A stretch of 64,000 nt of DNA from Diphasiastrum complanatum (Eukaryota > Streptophyta > Lycopodiopsida > Lycopodiales > Lycopodiaceae). The notes under the pieces are model-generated. The model had not been told where the DNA came from and ran no database searches. It worked only from the letters and a program-made list of their open reading frames with translations. The position numbers were made by a program, and so were the translations under genes. This document shows positions 39,286 to 50,009 of the stretch, in pieces. Within the stretch, counting starts at the first letter, position 1; the number at the start of each line of letters is the position of its first letter. The stretch lies in contig MU832248.1 in NCBI GenBank assembly GCA_029204225.1, positions 1-64,000 on the forward strand, written 5' to 3'.

Positions 39286-40638
39286 TTGATTGCTATGGGC
39301 AATAGACAAGGTAGAATTTACAAGCTTGATGCATTTGTTACGTCTAACAAGAAGAATGAAATGGATGTTGGTGGTTCTCTCAACTTTCAAAAGTCAATCC
39401 CTAGCATCAATAAGATTGGTAGATCTTATGCAAAGTCTAAAGAACTTCCTTATGCTAGATCTAGGTTGAGATCTAATGAGCTTCTTGGAGATATTTATTG
39501 TTGTGCTAACTTGACAACTTTTGGTGAATCTATGATCAATGTTTTGGATCCATTGGATCTTGAAGATGGACTAGTGCTACCTACTAGTCAAATGGAGTCT
39601 AGTGGTGCTAAATTAGTATCATGTTTGAACTCTTCTACTCATAGATTTCCAAGTCGTGGTGGCTTTTCAATGGAACTACATGGCAAGTGCAAAAATGAAA
39701 AAGGTAAGAAGAGAGCTAACTTCATCAATGGAGGTGATGAAAACTCTTCTTTGGAACTGGTTATTGCTAATGACTTATTTACTCATTTGGAGAGAGATGG
39801 TGCTTTGAGCATGATTGAAGAAAAAGTTTCTTTTGTATCTTTATGTGATGAGTCCAAAAAAGTCATTTGTGAAACAAGTGGTGTCACATGTATTCATAAA
39901 GAAAGTAGATCAAAAGGTTCTATCGTGAGACTTGGTGAGGAAGATCTCAAGTCAAAAGGGAGAGATGAATGTGAAGTGTTCAAAGTAGGATGTACTTTGA
40001 ATGATGCTTTTGTGAATGATAGTGAGGGTTCATTATCATTACCTATATCATTGATTAGAAGTCTAGGTTTGACAAGAAAAAGTACTTCAATCATTCTTAT
40101 GTTGAAGGAACTATGTATTCTCTTCATGGCTTCTAATGTTCAAGAATCTTCCATTTCTTATGATGCAACTATCAAGAGGGAGATTGCTAACTTTTGTGGT
40201 GTGATCATTAAGAGGGAGCCTTGTGAAAGAAAGGGCAAAGGAAGAGTGACACTTGGGAGGATTCAAGGCATGGATCTTACATCTCTTCATCAACTCAAAG
40301 GTTGCTATGATTTTGGTGGAGTGTTCATGCATGATCAAGATGGCAAAAGGTTGGATGAAGAAGACTACATGGAGCAACTCAAGTGGCAATTTCTCCAAGG
40401 CAAGGAAGATCTCATTGGTGAGCTCATTGAGGTTTGGTTTGATCTCAAATGGGCTGGTTTAATTAGGTTTGATACTCAACTTCATCTACTCTACCTCATG
40501 TTGGATAGAACTGTAGAAATCTATCTTTTGGTTTATGACGGTGACATTGTTTTCACTAACTATAGTGAAAGGTTGAAATCAAGCAATGATGAGATCTTGT
40601 GGGATGTTAATCATGTGTTTGAGAGAGAGTATCTTTAG
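39286..40638 (+). CDS. 450-residue patchwork ORF in place of copia pol
   Basis: The first residues (AMGNRQGRIYKLDAFV) match the usual copia stretch just before the GAG_pre-integrase finger, but no HHCC finger, integrase core or normal RT follows. The middle (about 30-330) is polar with no family I recognise. Near the end are GKRLDEEDYMEQLKWQFLQG and IYLLVYDGDIVFTNYSERL, which recalls the copia RT block YLLVYVDDIVITGNSERL with the catalytic VDD changed to DGD. I infer a rearranged pol with most domains lost or captured sequence inserted, yet the frame stays open for 1.35 kb. Function unknown; the start is chosen as the first available codon and translation as a separate protein is uncertain. 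Confidence 0.45.
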   Translation: MIAMGNRQGRIYKLDAFVTSNKKNEMDVGGSLNFQKSIPSINKIGRSYAKSKELPYARSRLRSNELLGDIYCCANLTTFGESMINVLDPLDLEDGLVLPTSQMESSGAKLVSCLNSSTHRFPSRGGFSMELHGKCKNEKGKKRANFINGGDENSSLELVIANDLFTHLERDGALSMIEEKVSFVSLCDESKKVICETSGVTCIHKESRSKGSIVRLGEEDLKSKGRDECEVFKVGCTLNDAFVNDSEGSLSLPISLIRSLGLTRKSTSIILMLKELCILFMASNVQESSISYDATIKREIANFCGVIIKREPCERKGKGRVTLGRIQGMDLTSLHQLKGCYDFGGVFMHDQDGKRLDEEDYMEQLKWQFLQGKEDLIGELIEVWFDLKWAGLIRFDTQLHLLYLMLDRTVEIYLLVYDGDIVFTNYSERLKSSNDEILWDVNHVFEREYL

Positions 40639-41640
40639 AGGTTCAGATCTGAAGATGTTTATAAATGCAAAGTCCTTGATGTTTTATTGGAAGATCAAGA
40701 TGTTGATCTTGAATTGCTTCATCAACACCAAGAGGCAAGTAGCAATTGGAGCTAGTCAAAAGCATCAAAGGGGAGCCACATGGGCAAATCATTTTGGATC
40801 TGTTTTTACAGGTTCTTGAAGGTTCAAGTAAGGTTCTTGGAGCAGCAAGGAAGTGTCCTTTTACTCTACCTTATTTTTTTAATCTCATGCATGAACATTG
40901 TCATGTCAATGTGTTGGAATTGTCAAAATTCAATGAAACTAGTTCCATAGTTTTGCATCCTTTGTATCTTGGAGATGGAATAGTTAACATTGCTGATTCT
41001 TATGATCAAGTACATGCATTCATTCAAATCTTGAAAGATATTGAAGTGGTCAATATGTTTACTTTTGAGCAAAGTTCAAGATCTAGCATCCTAGTGTTGG
41101 CAAATTGGCAAATTGTTGGCAATGTAGGATCAGGGTTGTAATCTCGTGGAGATACTTCAAGTATTTCAAGTTCAGGTTTTGCTCATTCAAATGGAACAGA
41201 GAACACATCATTTTGGCATTCATTCACTCAAGGGCTTTCATGGATTGGAGATCTACAAAGGCAAGGTGGTGATGGAGGTTCATTCATGGAGATACATGGT
41301 GCATTCACTATGGGCATAGTGGAATGTGGAGGAGGCATGCAAACACTTGTTGGTTACTTTCACTTAGAACTTGTTTGCTGCTGTTTTACAGAGAATTCAA
41401 AGGTGGATACATGGAGGAATCCTTTCATTATAATTCTATGTTCTTTTACATGTATCATGTTCACCATTCTATGTAAAATTGATGTAAGAAATAGTGAAGC
41501 ATCCTATATGGACACTATTATCTATATCAATTATGTTGTACTTCATATTGTACATATTAGAACACTTGAGAAGAGATCTATTATCATGATGGAGATCATT
41601 CTTAGGTTGGAGCAAAGTAGTGTTGTAAAACTAGCAAGTT
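40639..41640 (+). other. Downstream internal region of the same element
   Basis: Open stretches at 40,746-41,141 (131 codons) and 41,286-41,642 (118 codons) have plausible protein composition (LPYFFNLMHEHCHVNVLELS), but I recognise no domain. RNase H motifs expected here are absent. The region runs into the polypurine tract at about 41,642. Confidence 0.35.
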
Positions 41641-41641
41641 A

Positions 41642-42370
41642 AGTTGAAGAGGGAGTGTGAATATTGTCAACATTTCCTAGCTAGTTTGAGGCCTAAATTG
41701 ACAATTTTTGTACATAGTTTTGGATCTAACATTTCACACGTGTGAAAGAGGCCTAGATACTTTTATTTTAGTATATATTTCATGTTGAAGAAGTCTCAAA
41801 ACTTCAGGACCTTTGAAATGACATCAAAATCATGTTATTTGGACATGTACGCCAAAATTGGCTATTTTAGGCTACTGGTGTCCTAAATTTGGGTCCTAAG
41901 TTCTAGAGAGAGGAGAGAGAGTCATCTCTCTCACCTATATCAGGCTGAAATTCGTGGAGAGCAGGTTGGAGAAACTTATTGTATTGTTGAGAGAGATCAA
42001 TAGATCATTGTCACAGTTTCTTCCTCCATTGAGAGCACTGCTTTGTGTATTGTCTTCAAGCTTTTGTGTATGATCTTAAGAGGTTTCCAAAAGTGGTAGG
42101 GTGCTATTGTAGGGCTGGTATGCTGTTGTTTTTGGCTGTCATCAGTACCTTTTATTAGTTTCTTTTGTCTCTTGAATGCTTTGTCAAGTTCATGTGTATC
42201 AAAGATAGCATTAGGATGCTTTGACATTTTTAGCTTTTGTAGCTTGTTGTGCAAAGATCTTAGCCAAGTATTTTGGGAGTTTGGATCCATTCAAGATCCA
42301 CTTTTTTCACACTTGATCAAACATGAATCAGAACATAAAGTACTGTTGTTGTCCGTATATTTATAGCAAG
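41642..42370 (+). repeat. Polypurine tract and 3' LTR of the 37-41 kb element
   Basis: GTTGAAGAGGGAG is followed by TGTGAATATTGTCAAC at 41,656, the same start as the LTRs at 8,540 and 27,215. The perfect palindrome TTCACACGTGTGAA lies at 41,733-41,746. The LTR end is uncertain. The sequence before the PBS at 36.8 kb does not obviously match it, so the two ends may belong to different elements. Confidence 0.5.
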
Positions 42371-44525
42371 CTATTGTATTTCACACTTGTGGATCTATAA
42401 ATAACAAATATTGATCATTCTACACATAGAATTGCAAAATATCACAAGTATAGTGCACCAATGGATAGTAGAACCCAAGAGAACCATATATAACCATGAA
42501 ATGAGATAGAGAAAAGAGAAGATATGCTTTTCCACGAGTTACATCCTTTTATAACATGTCCAAACCCTATTTGGCCACTTGGCTTTCTCTCCAAAATGTA
42601 AGCCCTACTATTTTTGGGTCTAGATTCAATGTACCCAATATTCAAATTTGAATCTACTCAAACTCGACTTCTAGCTTTCCCTCTTTTTCCATATAGGTAA
42701 TTTGAAATGCATTTAAGACTAGTATAACTTTGAAAAGTCCGACTCTAAGTCTAAAATAAAGTTGGTCTCACTTTGCCAAATAAACAAATGTAGCAAATAT
42801 GATTAAACTAGTTGAATTTTTCACAAAGGATGACAAACTCGAGCTAGTTAGGTTGCTTATTGAAGCTTAATGAGGTTGGCTAGAATTATGTTAGGAGCAA
42901 TATCGTAGTCCCGGGCAATGCTAATCGCTTTTCTTGCCCTGCAGTCATGGGAGTCCTCGTTGGCCCTAGTGCTGTACATGAAACATATTCCTTCATAACT
43001 CAATGTGGGCATGCACAAGAGAGCAATGAGAAGATAAGAGAGGGGTGAGAGAGGCTAGGATTTGTAGGTGGTGCTGGAAACAAGTTACATATGTGTTTTT
43101 GTGTTTTATTTGTCTTTGGCTCTTTGGTCGATGGAAGCTAGATCATGTTTTTATTTATCTAGATCAAGCTTATCTACCATTTGGATATCCTTCCTATTTG
43201 TGTTCAACAATATGCACTTGGGGGTGTGTTGATCAAGATCTCCAAGGTCTTTAAGCTTCTTTCTTCTTTGTTTTTTTGCAAACAATAGGCAGACAATATA
43301 CTTTATATACGTGATCCATTGACTTTCATAATTTGAACGACTTTGCATCATGCATGTGTAGAATATGTCTGTTATTAATGAATCTAGAGCCAATATACAG
43401 CCATATGAATGGTTAGTTATTGAGAGAATTGAAATTATACGTGAAACACTTCAAAATATATGACCACGTTTCATGCATGCTGACCGAAGCAAAAAGCAAA
43501 ATCATAGGCAAATTGTAGCGTGCCAATAGTCAATTTTTTTTCCATGCAAGCAAAAGCAAACTATAGCATGCAAGTCAATTAACTAGAAGCTACCAACTGA
43601 ATTGCAGCATACCACGAGAGTAGATCAAATGAGAAGTCCTATATGCCGACTGAAGCAAAAACCAAAAAGCAAAAGCAAAAGCAAAATGTACCATGCAAGT
43701 CAATTCTTTTATCATGCGTGATTTTGCATAATAGAACTCTTAATTAAGGTCCAAGCCTAAAAACTTAGGACCACTACCATGTCTTATCCTTTAATGTTGA
43801 CTTTCCTTCAAACTCCATTAACCAACCTGAACACATAGTATTGCGTTTGCAAGGCAAGGCCAAAAATGGGTGACAAGTGAAAGGGTCAAGCAAATGGACT
43901 TGTTACTAATCTAAAACAGCCCTAAGTACGTACCTCGATGAAAAGCCCAATATCCTTTAGAGTTACCACAACCAACACTAAATCATCAAGTTTGAATTTG
44001 GTAGCTCATCCCTTATGAGGACAAACCACCACAAACCTCTCTTAAATTGAAGATATTCACTACAAATCAAAACAACCGCTGAGATGTTGCCACGCGTATA
44101 CAATCCAAGTTAGCCCTAAATAGGTCTATTTGTTTTGTTCTTGAGCAAACCCTTGATTACATTGTTGATGGATCTTTAGCGCTTTACTTTCTCGATCCAC
44201 TGCATCGAACCAAAGCGGGGACAGTTCGAACCATCACAGAATAGCTCTCTATTTTTCTGACATCAAACAGGCTTTGGCTTTCGCCGCTACACTATACAAC
44301 ACAGGCCGTTGGAAAATAAGCCGATTTCTCATTGAGCCAGTTTTTGTGGCCTTTGATCTGCTTTTTACTCTACGTAAGCATCCTTTCATGCGATTGACAC
44401 ATCCATTCTTGGTTGCAAAGTGATTGTAGTACTATTTGCCATGGAGAATGAAGGCACATATCTTCTAGTTAAAAGCGTTTCCATCATTTGGCCATAATCA
44501 GATACATGTTCAACCTTGGAACATT
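42371..44525. other. Intergenic DNA with a short irregular repeat
   Basis: No gene is supported. Between about 43,486 and 43,715 strings such as GAAGCAAAAAGCAAAA, AGCATGCAAGTCAATT and ACCATGCAAGTCAATTC recur three to four times at irregular spacing. Otherwise nothing recognisable is seen. Confidence 0.5.
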
Positions 44526-44850
44526 CATTTTTAGGGTTGAGCGTTTAGTTCTACGGTTGTAACGTTTAGTTCCAGGATTGAGCATTCAGTTCCAGCTTTT
44601 TAGACTTAATTATAGGTTTTAGTATTCAGTTCAAGTTTTGAACATTAGTGCTAATGTTGGAATATTTGGTTCTAGGATTTGATATCCAGTTCAAGTCTTA
44701 AACAAATAGTTATAGGGTTGGAATATTTAGCTCAAGTTCTTATTATCTAGTACAAGTTTTGTATAAATAATCAGTTCTAGGATTCAGCATTTAGTTCGAG
44801 GTTTTAACATTTACTTCTAGGTTATTATTTATAGGGTTTGAAATTCTCAG
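44526..44850 (+). repeat. Irregular minisatellite just 5' of the 44,926 exon
   Basis: About twelve diverged units of 22-30 bases share a core like GGTTYTAGCATTTAGTTCWAG. Examples are GGGTTGAGCGTTTAGTTCTA (44,532), GGATTGAGCATTCAGTTCCA (44,575), GGTTTTAGTATTCAGTTCAAG (44,615), GGATTCAGCATTTAGTTCGAG (44,781) and GGTTTTAACATTTACTTCTAG (44,801). It ends about 75 bases before the ATG at 44,926. Confidence 0.7.
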
Positions 44851-44925
44851 TAATTTTGAGAGTTTGTGGTATCAGGTATGTGATTTCGGTTTTGCTTCTG
44901 TAGAATCTAGACTTTTTGGTCAGAG

Positions 44926-45203
44926 ATGGCGGGGGTACCTTCTGCAGCTATGGCGGTTAGGCCGAGTGGCAATGGCACTGTTTCGTTGAATGAACTTGAC
45001 AGAAGGGTATCGGCGACTGGGGATGCTGGTGCGAAAAGCAAAGCTGAGATGGATGCGGCTGCTTCCAATTTGAAAGAGGTGAAGAAAGATGAAGGAGGGG
45101 AAGATTCAGCTCCCGAGATAGATAGTGTGAACGTGCTGCCTCATTGGGAAGCTAAGCCCTGTGTACATATAACCGGCCTCAGTGGGATGGTCTCAGAAGA
45201 GGT
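44926..45203 (+). CDS. Probable first exon of an unidentified plant gene
   Basis: From ATG 44,926 the frame gives about 92 residues of clearly coding composition (rich in Ala, Gly, Glu, Lys, with higher GC than the flanks): MAGVPSAAMAVRPSGNG, TVSLNELDRRVSATGDA, then KSKAEMDAAASNLKEVKKDE and VLPHWEAKPCVHITGLSGMV. A good splice donor (AGAAGAG|GTGTGTG) lies at about 45,203, so I end the exon there rather than at the in-frame stop at 45,235. I do not recognise the family and found no convincing second exon in the next 1.2 kb, so it could be a captured or truncated fragment. The minisatellite upstream occupies the promoter position. Confidence 0.4.
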
Positions 45204-46345
45204 GTGTGAACAAAACGCAGTTAATATTTATTCTTGAGTAAGTGCCAGCATGATGTAAGCCATTACCAGGTTCAGAAGCTGGTCTAGCTTTTGTGCAATT
45301 TCAAGAATATAATCATAGTTCGCACCCGTTTGGAATGGGTTCATTCTGAACAGTGTTATGGAATACAATTTGTTAAACAACAAAAAGTTAAAATGCTCTG
45401 TATTGTATATGTCCAATTGTCTTGCTGTTTTATGAGTGTATTGTCAACTTTGCTAAAAGCCTTAGATGTTTCATACTTTGATTGAATCAGATCAGCTTTT
45501 TTCTTTATTCTAAAGGAAATCTCTATGGTAACAAGTTGCGGTAATTCAATTTCTGGATATGTACAAAGTGATTCGAATCAATTTTGGATTCTCAAAACCC
45601 TCTTGTTTTACCAACTTTTTTTTTTCAAAAATTTGAAATTATATAGGTTTTTTTTTTGAATAGTTTTTTTTTGAAATCATATGGGTTTTTTGATATTGGA
45701 AAAAACATTCAAATCAATTTCACATTGCCTAGGAACTATGCTATATAGGATTGGTTATCAAAAGTGCATGGAGAACGTAATGACAATGTGTATTTGCTTG
45801 CTATATCCTCTCGCGACTTTTCCATCTACAAGAGCTTTGAAATGTGAAAGCATAGGTTGCTTGCAGTCGCCCATTGCAAAGTCCTATTGCACAAGACAAG
45901 CTTGACTTTTATTACCCTATGATGATTACTCATCATCAACTATGCCACAATGGCTGTTGTAGCTGGGAAATGTTAAAATTCCAGCTTAATAGGAATTACC
46001 TAACAAAAATGTGTGTAAAAAAACCCTTGCCTGTTGAACCTTCTAATATAATAAGCCTCCTTCAATGCTGTATCTTTTGATACTGTGGGATAAAACACCT
46101 TATCTAGGATCCAAGTAACGACATGAAATCTACCTCAGAACAACAAGGAAGTGACGTTGGAGAATGTTGAAAAATGGGGGTTCTAGTCTGGGGCTCAGGG
46201 CTGGGGCTTCAAAGAGCACACTCAAAGCAGGTTGTTTTTCATAGCAAATTGTTGTTAGGAATGATCTAGTTCTAGAACCAAACTACGTTTGTGCTACCAT
46301 CCAAGCTATGAGACTTTAATACCCCAAGATGATGCAAATGTGGTT
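45204..46345 (+). other. Intron or intergenic DNA after the 44,926 exon
   Basis: T-rich, with poly-T runs near 45,620-45,690, and no recognisable coding block. Short frames (about 60-75 codons) look incidental. Confidence 0.4.
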
Positions 46346-46349
46346 TTGA

Positions 46350-48043
46350 GTCTTTTCCATTGAGCACATTGCTGATAACTTCTCTAATTCAAAAGAGTTT
46401 TTCAAGGTAGCATGGCTTCGTGAACTTTTTTGGATGAGATTTCTTCAGTCCTTTTTTCCTAGAGGTTATAATCTTGAGGGTAAGTCCAAGTTACGAAAGA
46501 GTAGAAACTTTGCCAAAAAGACTTCCATGTTGTGGAGAATCCACTCTAAACCTAAAAACATAACACCTTATGTTCGCAATGGTTTGAAAGTTTGGAAGCC
46601 TATATCAGAACATCTATCCCCTCCTCCAGATTGCTACATTCCACAAGTTGTGATCACACCTTCTCATCCCCTCCCTTCTCCTTGTGCTACTTTTAATACT
46701 TCTAACTTTTTGCCCCCTAGTAATATTGTTGTCTCTAGAACGTTTGCTTATAGAGATTACGTAAGGAGGTTACTTTATTTGGATCGTGTTATGTCTTTGG
46801 GCAAGTTCTCCCTCGATCTGTTTAATAGATACAATCCTAAGAACATGTTTCGGTTGCTCTATACTTTAGATAATATGTCTTGTCAAGATGTGGGTATTTC
46901 ACATTCTCATTTTTATCAGCTTAAAACTCTTTTAAGTCCCTTTTTAAAATCCATAGCTAATGTTAAAACTAAATGTTGTACCTCTAGTAAAGATCTACTC
47001 ATCACAATTTTTACTTCACCTGATCTTGAGAAAATTAGTTTGAGCTCTATTTTTAGAAAGCCTGAAGTTATGAATGCACTTCCTCCTTGTGTGAAGAAAA
47101 TTTGGAATCATCCAGTGGTTGCTTGGAAATATGTTAAAACTATAGGACAAAAAGCCTTTAATTATGCTGATATTGGTCGGAATCTTTCAGAAAAAAAAAA
47201 GTTGTCTATCCTTAATAGCCCTTGTTCTTGTGGTGACTCCTTTTATTCGAAGTTTTGTGATCCTTCTTTAGGTCATATTGTTACTGCAGATACATCAATC
47301 CTTCCATCATCGTTTTTGAAAGAGTCCTTTTCTGAAGGCACTAAATTTCGTCCTCCTCTTTCAGTAGATGCATGCTTGTTAAAATCTATAATTACGAGTA
47401 TTAATAAGTTTATTTACCATATTGAAGAATCTTTTGGAGTCCATGGTTTGTTATCAGAATGGAAAACTAAAGTTCTAAATTATGTAACTTTGAGTTTGAA
47501 AAAAGTTTCATCTGTCCCATCTTCTAATATTGATACTTCATTTTCTAACGAGGAGGAAGTTCTTCTTCGTAAGTCTCATAGACGTTTTGTCATTTCCTAT
47601 GTGGATAAATGCTCAAACAATTTTGTATTTGTTTGCAAGAAATTCTATTTGGAATCGTTATTGAATGAAGTCCATTCTCCAGTAGGAACATATAACGCTT
47701 GTTCTCTTTCAACTATGAGTGTAATAAATTATCATCAAGATTTTTGTCATTCTTATAACATTAATTGTTACCCAAATCTTCCTTTTCTGTGTGTTGCATG
47801 GAAATTTCATAAAGTTCCTAAAAGGCCTAGATTTATTGCAGCAGCCTATAAAACTACATTGACTGACCTTTCTAAGTGGCTGAGTAGTTGCTTCAAAGCG
47901 TTGCTTCCTTCTATTAATGAGCTTTGGATAAACTTACTTAAGGATGCAGATGTTCTTGTTAGTTGTAGTTGGATTTTAAACGATTCTGTAGATATTATAG
48001 AAGTAATAAAGTTTTTCAACTCCTCTCGTACTTTAGAAGAAAA
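46350..48043 (+). pseudogene. Penelope-like retroelement ORF, 5' part, interrupted
   Basis: The frame is open from about 46,350 (first ATG 46,434) to the insertion point at 48,043. The N-terminal half has a basic region (PRGYNLEGKSKLRKSRNFAK) and later NSPCSCGDSFYSKFCDPSLG, HIVTADTSIL: a Cys/His block followed by GTKFRPPLS. Then comes FVFVCKKFYLESLLNEVHSP and LPFLCVAWKFHKVPKRPRFI (about residues 455-475), the early RT block (K.HK.P...R) as seen in Penelope-like elements, followed by LSKWLSSCFKALLPS. The RT continues after the copia insertion at 53,251 in the same frame. No GIY-YIG endonuclease is visible in this N-terminal part. A single ORF of this length without stops suggests the split is recent. 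Confidence 0.75.
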
Positions 48044-48524
48044 TGTTGGAATGTAATTGGAATTGCTTACATTACCATAGGTTACTTTGACCCAAAAGGT
48101 CGAGAGTTGTGTAACCATGGTCATTTATTATATTAGGCCTACTAAACTTAGAGTTAGCTAAGTTAGTATGAAATTAACTTGGTAGGGACTCATGGGTCCA
48201 CTAGGCCTAATTGTGACATTAAGTACCCCAATTCTTTCTATGTAACTTATAGAAAGTTGGATAGTCAATAGTCAAGTAGTTGGAAAGCCAATAGTCAAGT
48301 AGTTGGATAGCCAATAGTCATGAAGTTAGATAGTCATCTTGGACTATATATATATGTGTGCATCTCATTTGTATGAGACACTTTTGTAAGCAATACTGAC
48401 TATTCTCCTTGGCTGTCCACGAGTGTCTACAAGAGGGTTTCTAGCCATCTCTCTCTTTCTTTTGAGAATGCTTTGTGTGATTGAATAGTTAAGATCCTGG
48501 ATCCTTAGGCTTCTAATTCCTACA
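48044..48524 (+). repeat. 5' LTR of the 48-53 kb copia element
   Basis: It begins TGTTGGAATGTAATTGG and ends TTCTAATTCCTACA next to a perfect Met primer site. It holds a three-fold direct repeat of GATAGTCAATAGTCAAGTAG-like units (about 48,258-48,320) and a TATA-like TATATATATATG (about 48,344). Confidence 0.95.
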
Positions 48525-48537
48525 TGGTATCAGAGCC
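48525..48537 (+). promoter_or_regulatory. Primer-binding site for initiator tRNA-Met
   Basis: TGGTATCAGAGCC directly follows the 5' LTR. Confidence 0.95.
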
Positions 48538-49132
48538 TTTAGGTGATCATATTGCTTGCAGGAGGGCGCCCAATAGGAAGCTATCTTCTTTCCCTTTTGT
48601 TTGCAAAAAATCATCAAGCTGCTGATTTTTGCAAGAGAAGAATCAATTCATCTTCTTATAGCTTTTTTGTAGGAAATTGCAGGGCACCCTCACCTATTTG
48701 AGAGCTAGCAGTAGGGCGCCCATGCTCAAACCAATTGCATGTGATCTTGACTCAATTACATGTTGAAAATTTCAGATTTACTTCTTAAATGAAGATACCT
48801 GTGTTTTGGACACATTTCTTGCTGAAATTTCCCTGTTGGTGAGCTTGGAGTAGGGCGCTACCATTAGCTCTAAATGCACATAGTGTGCACTCTTTTCAGC
48901 CACAAATTTCTGGTTTTGGTTTTGGCTTCATTCGAAGTCTACCTATTTTTGAGCGTTCTATTTTTTTGTGCAGAAATCAGCCACCTATTTCATTACTTGT
49001 TGAGCAAATTGCATGTGGAGTATTGCATGCAATTTATTGTGCTCATAATTTCAGCTTTGAGGTTGTTGCCCTTTAAGTAGATTTTGTCTTGGAAAGTCTA
49101 TTTCCTATCTACTACAAGCTGATTTTTCTGTT
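48538..49132 (+). other. Leader with repeated GGGCGCC palindromes
   Basis: About 0.6 kb between PBS and gag. It contains GGAGGGCGCCC (48,561), the variant AGGGCACCCT (48,681), GTAGGGCGCCC (48,711) and GTAGGGCGCTACC (about 48,850) in otherwise AT-rich sequence. No protein is supported. Confidence 0.6.
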
Positions 49133-49990
49133 ATGGCTAAAGAATCGGAGTTTATTGGTTCTTTATTTAATGAAGATAGGCTGGATGGCACAAACTATTC
49201 CTTGTGGTGCTACATGATAAAGAACCTTCTAATTGCTAAAGGTTTGTGGGAAGTAGTTAATGGTGCTTAGAGAGGCCGCCTACCTTGGCACCTATTACAC
49301 CATCTAGAACAACTACTTCATCATCTACGGAGGTGTCTTCCGATGAGCAAAAGAAGTGGGATCGACGAGATGCACAAGCACATTCCGTCATTGCATTATC
49401 AGTGAAGAGATCTATCTATCCTCATATTAGATCATGCAAGACTTCCAAAAGTGCTTGGGAGACTCTTGCCAAGGTGTTTCAAGTAAAGAATGCGGCAAAA
49501 GTGGTATATCTTCGAAATCAACTTTCTATCTTGAAGATGCAAGAAGGTGATTTGCTTACAAACCACTTGACGAAGATCAAGGATTTTCGAGAGGAGCTTC
49601 TTAGTATTGATGAGGTGATTGAGAACTCACAATTTGTATCGATTACTCTCAACTCTACCTTCCATTTGTCATCATCAAGCATTTCTCTTAGGGGACAACA
49701 AATCTCCTTCGACGAACTTGTTGGCTTACTTCTTCAAGAAGAGCAAACAAGGATCAACTTTGGTGAACAAGAAGATCAAGCTTTCTTTGCAAAAGGCAAA
49801 GGCAAAGGCAAGTGGAAAGGGAAGCCTTCTTTCAAAACTTCCAAAGATGATCAAAAATCTAAGGAAGCTCAAGATCGAGACTCCAAGAAGAAGGGTAAGT
49901 GCCACTATTGCAAGAAGTTTGGACATCACATCAAAGAATGTAAGAATGTAGGAAGAGGCTTGCAAAGGAAAAAGAGAAAGGTAACGGTAC
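49133..49990 (+). pseudogene. Copia gag of the 48-53 kb element
   Basis: ATG 49,133 opens a frame with RLDGTNYSLWCYMIKNLLIA and GLWEVVNGA, ending in TAG at 49,268-49,270. Gag resumes in another frame from 49,285 with DAQAHSVIALSVKRSIYPHI, SAWETLAKVFQVKNAAKV and LVGLLLQEEQTR. A Lys-rich tract (FAKGKGKGKWKGKP) and zinc knuckle CHYCKKFGHHIKEC follow (about 49,892-49,933). Another frame change follows the knuckle near 49,980. The order and spacing are those of a normal copia gag. Confidence 0.85.
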
Positions 49991-50009
49991 AAGTACCGCA
50001 ATCACTACT

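Noticed and set aside
48874-49080. Two short overlapping frames in the copia leader
   Set aside because: They lie between PBS and gag, show no motif and are not needed to explain the element.
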